Source: Armatimonadota bacterium (GTDB taxonomy: Bacteria > Armatimonadota > Fimbriimonadia > Fimbriimonadales > ATM1). From it: 8,826 nt of DNA. Positions 7,227 to 8,826 of this stretch are shown piece after piece. The notes beneath the pieces were generated by a model. It saw only the letters and a list, made by a program, of their open reading frames with translations. It was not told the origin of the DNA and ran no database searches. The stretch lies in the NCBI GenBank assembly GCA_003695835.1, contig RFHN01000263.1, positions 1 through 8,826 on the forward strand. The letters run 5' to 3'. The position numbers and the translations under genes are program-made. How positions within the stretch are numbered: position 1 is the first letter of the stretch; every line of letters begins with the position of its first letter.

Positions 7227-8701
7227 TTCGGTTCGACCGTATCACGAAGCGATATCCGGGTGTCGTCGCGCTCGACGAAGTCAGTTTTGAGGTACAGCGC
7301 GCGACGTGCCACGCTCTGGTCGGGGAAAACGGAGCAGGGAAGAGCACCCTCGGGAAGATCCTGGCTGGCATCGTGCGTCCAGATGACGGCAGGATTCTCC
7401 TCGACGACAAAGAACTCATCCTCCGCTCTCCGGCCGACGCCAAGCGGCACGGAATCGCCATCGTTCACCAAGAACTTCTCTTTTGCGAACACTTGAGCGT
7501 TGCGGAAAACCTTTTCCTCGCAGAGATGCCGACGGCGCGCGGCGTGTTGGATGGGAAGGCCATGATCCGAGAAGCGGAGCGGGCGCTCGCGGCCGTCGGT
7601 GCGGCCTTCGATCCACGCGAAACCGTCGGCTCACTCTCGATCAGCAAGCAACAGCTGGTACAGATCGCCGCAGCGCTCAATCAGGGCGCAAGGATCCTCG
7701 TCTTCGACGAACCGACCAGCAGCCTAACCTCCGCCGAAACCGATCGCCTCCTCGAACTGATCCGCAATCTCGTAAAGGATGGCGTAACCTGCCTCTACGT
7801 CTCCCACCGCCTCGAAGAGATCTTCGCGATCTGCGAATATATCACTGTGTTGCGCGATGGCAAGCACATCCGCACGACGCCCGCATCCGAAACGAGTCAA
7901 GACGAGGTCGTGCACGCCATGATCGGTCGGGAGCTGGAAGAGGACATCCACCGCACGCCCGATCCGCCGACCGACCAACCCTTCGTCCAAGTCGAAGGTC
8001 TCACGAGGCCGGGCCTGTTCGAAGACGTGTCGTTCGAGATCAGAAGGGGCGAGATTCTGGGCCTGGCTGGTCTGGTGGGCTCCGGCCGCAGCGAAGTCGC
8101 CGAGACGCTGTTCGGCCTGCACGGAGAGGCGCGCGGCACCGTTCGACTCGGCGGTCGAACCGTGGCGCCCCGCACGCCCGCCCACGCGCTCGCGAACGGC
8201 ATCGGCCTGATCCCCGAGGACCGCAAACGCCACGGCCTCGTGCTGACGATGTCGGTAGCCGAGAACGTCTCGCTGCCGATCTTGCGCCGCCTCTCGCCAT
8301 GGGGCGTGGTCCGAACCCGAGAGGAAACGGCTCTGGCGCGCGAGTTCATCGAAAGGTTGCGAATTCGAACGCCCAGCGAGCATACGGTCGTCGCTCACCT
8401 GAGCGGCGGCAACCAGCAGAAGGTCGTTCTGGCGAAATGGCTCGCGGCAAACTGCGACTTCCTCCTCATTGACGAGCCTACGCGCGGCGTGGACGTCGGC
8501 GCGAAAGCGGAGATCCACGAACTGATCCGAAGCCTCGCCCGAGAAGGGAAGGCGATCCTCCTCATCAGCAGCGACATGCCGGAGCTGTTCGCCCTCTGCC
8601 ACCGCCTGCTCGTCCTCCGCGAGGGCCGAGCGGTGGGCGAACTCCCTCGCTCCGCCTTCTCCCCCGCCCCCCTCCTCCGCCTGATGACCGGCCTGGCTTA
8701 G
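7223..8701 (+). CDS. Sugar ABC importer ATPase, RbsA/MglA/XylG type (two nucleotide-binding domains)
   Basis: 492 aa, normal length for a fused double ATPase powering import of monosaccharides or nucleosides (CUT2 class). Domain 1: Walker A GENGAGKST (34-42), Q-loop Q83 in IVHQELLF, modified signature SISKQQ (139-144), Walker B ILVFDEPTSSL (158-168), H-loop H195. Domain 2: degenerate Walker A GLVGSGRSE (283-291), signature LSGGNQQK (393-400), Walker B FLLIDEPTRGVD (413-424), and serine in place of the H-loop histidine (LLISSDMPE). These asymmetries are normal for the family. The ATG at 7223 is chosen over an upstream in-frame ATG at 7133 because homology starts here (MIRFDRITKRYPG) and because it overlaps the peptidase stop as ATGA. 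No permease or substrate-binding protein is in the window, and a CRISPR-like repeat begins 12 nt after the stop, so the substrate cannot be assigned. Confidence 0.95.
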   Translation: MIRFDRITKRYPGVVALDEVSFEVQRATCHALVGENGAGKSTLGKILAGIVRPDDGRILLDDKELILRSPADAKRHGIAIVHQELLFCEHLSVAENLFLAEMPTARGVLDGKAMIREAERALAAVGAAFDPRETVGSLSISKQQLVQIAAALNQGARILVFDEPTSSLTSAETDRLLELIRNLVKDGVTCLYVSHRLEEIFAICEYITVLRDGKHIRTTPASETSQDEVVHAMIGRELEEDIHRTPDPPTDQPFVQVEGLTRPGLFEDVSFEIRRGEILGLAGLVGSGRSEVAETLFGLHGEARGTVRLGGRTVAPRTPAHALANGIGLIPEDRKRHGLVLTMSVAENVSLPILRRLSPWGVVRTREETALAREFIERLRIRTPSEHTVVAHLSGGNQQKVVLAKWLAANCDFLLIDEPTRGVDVGAKAEIHELIRSLAREGKAILLISSDMPELFALCHRLLVLREGRAVGELPRSAFSPAPLLRLMTGLA

Positions 8702-8713
8702 ACGGCATCCAAC

Positions 8714-8826
8714 GGTGCACTTGCCGTTTCCAGCACGCGGTTGGAAACGAGTTCGAAGCCCTAAATCGAGTGGCTTATGCCTACTCGAAGAGTTTCAATT
8801 CGCGTTTCCAACACGCGGTTGGAAAC
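8714..8826 (-). CRISPR. Leader-distal end of a CRISPR array (one full repeat, one spacer, one degenerate terminal repeat)
   Basis: Read on the minus strand, a 35-nt repeat runs 8826-8792: a 9-bp perfect stem (GTTTCCAAC / GTTGGAAAC) with loop CGCGT, then GCGAATTGAAAC. The final ATTGAAAC is the typical 8-nt end of type I/III repeats that becomes the crRNA 5' handle. A 43-nt spacer-like stretch follows (8791-8749). A second copy at 8748-8714 matches the first 23 nt with one change (position 16, T to C), but its last 12 nt have decayed, as is usual for the terminal repeat farthest from the leader. The leader and more repeats should lie to the right of the window, and the repeat could extend past 8826. 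No cas genes are visible. With only two copies, another palindromic repeat family (REP-like) cannot be excluded. Confidence 0.72.

Noticed and set aside
7724..8602. 292-codon minus-strand open frame opposite the ABC ATPase
   Set aside because: No domain seen; the plus strand has both sets of ABC motifs here.
8726..8748. Palindrome after the ABC ATPase as an intrinsic terminator
   Set aside because: The hairpin is not followed by a T-run and the same palindrome recurs at 8804-8826 as part of a longer repeat, which fits a CRISPR repeat better.

Overview
The window is a GC-rich bacterial chromosome segment with six protein genes, one of them running off the left edge, and the end of what looks like a CRISPR array at the right edge. 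The lineage cannot be fixed from sequence alone. A planctomycete-type cytochrome c/DUF1549/DUF1553 protein, secreted proteins with Sec signals, almost no Shine-Dalgarno sequences and -10-like hexamers lying 6-8 nt before start codons fit Armatimonadota (Fimbriimonadia-like) best in my judgement. Planctomycetota, Verrucomicrobiota or Acidobacteriota remain possible.

Left block, minus strand (1-3281): an FMN-binding, membrane-anchored protein of the glutamate synthase alpha-subunit family (1686-3281) is followed after a 36-nt gap by a secreted multidomain protein with two heme-c motifs, a BIG2-like domain, DUF1549 and the beginning of DUF1553 (1649 to beyond 1). They may be co-transcribed, but a TACAAT hexamer in the gap could give the second gene its own promoter.

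Middle (3282-3527): a 246-nt divergent intergenic region. It holds a TATGAT -10-like hexamer for the leftward gene and a 9-bp direct repeat. I see no RNA gene in it.

Right block, plus strand (3528-8701): a secreted trypsin-like serine protease, whose tail overlaps the next gene by 64 nt; rimO (ribosomal protein S12 methylthiotransferase); a secreted M14-type metallocarboxypeptidase-like protein; and the ATPase of a RbsA/MglA-type sugar ABC importer, whose ATG overlaps the peptidase stop codon (ATGA). No permease or binding-protein gene is in the window. The two secreted hydrolases and the sugar ATPase suggest a nutrient-scavenging context, with rimO as a housekeeping gene between them; this is inference.

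Right edge (8714-8826): 12 nt after the ATPase stop there is a degenerate repeat, a 43-nt spacer-like stretch and a full 35-nt repeat. Read on the minus strand, the repeat has a 9-bp hairpin and ends in ATTGAAAC, the typical 3' end of type I/III CRISPR repeats. The degenerate copy is damaged only at its 3' end, as expected for the leader-distal end of an array whose body lies to the right of this window. No cas gene is present here.
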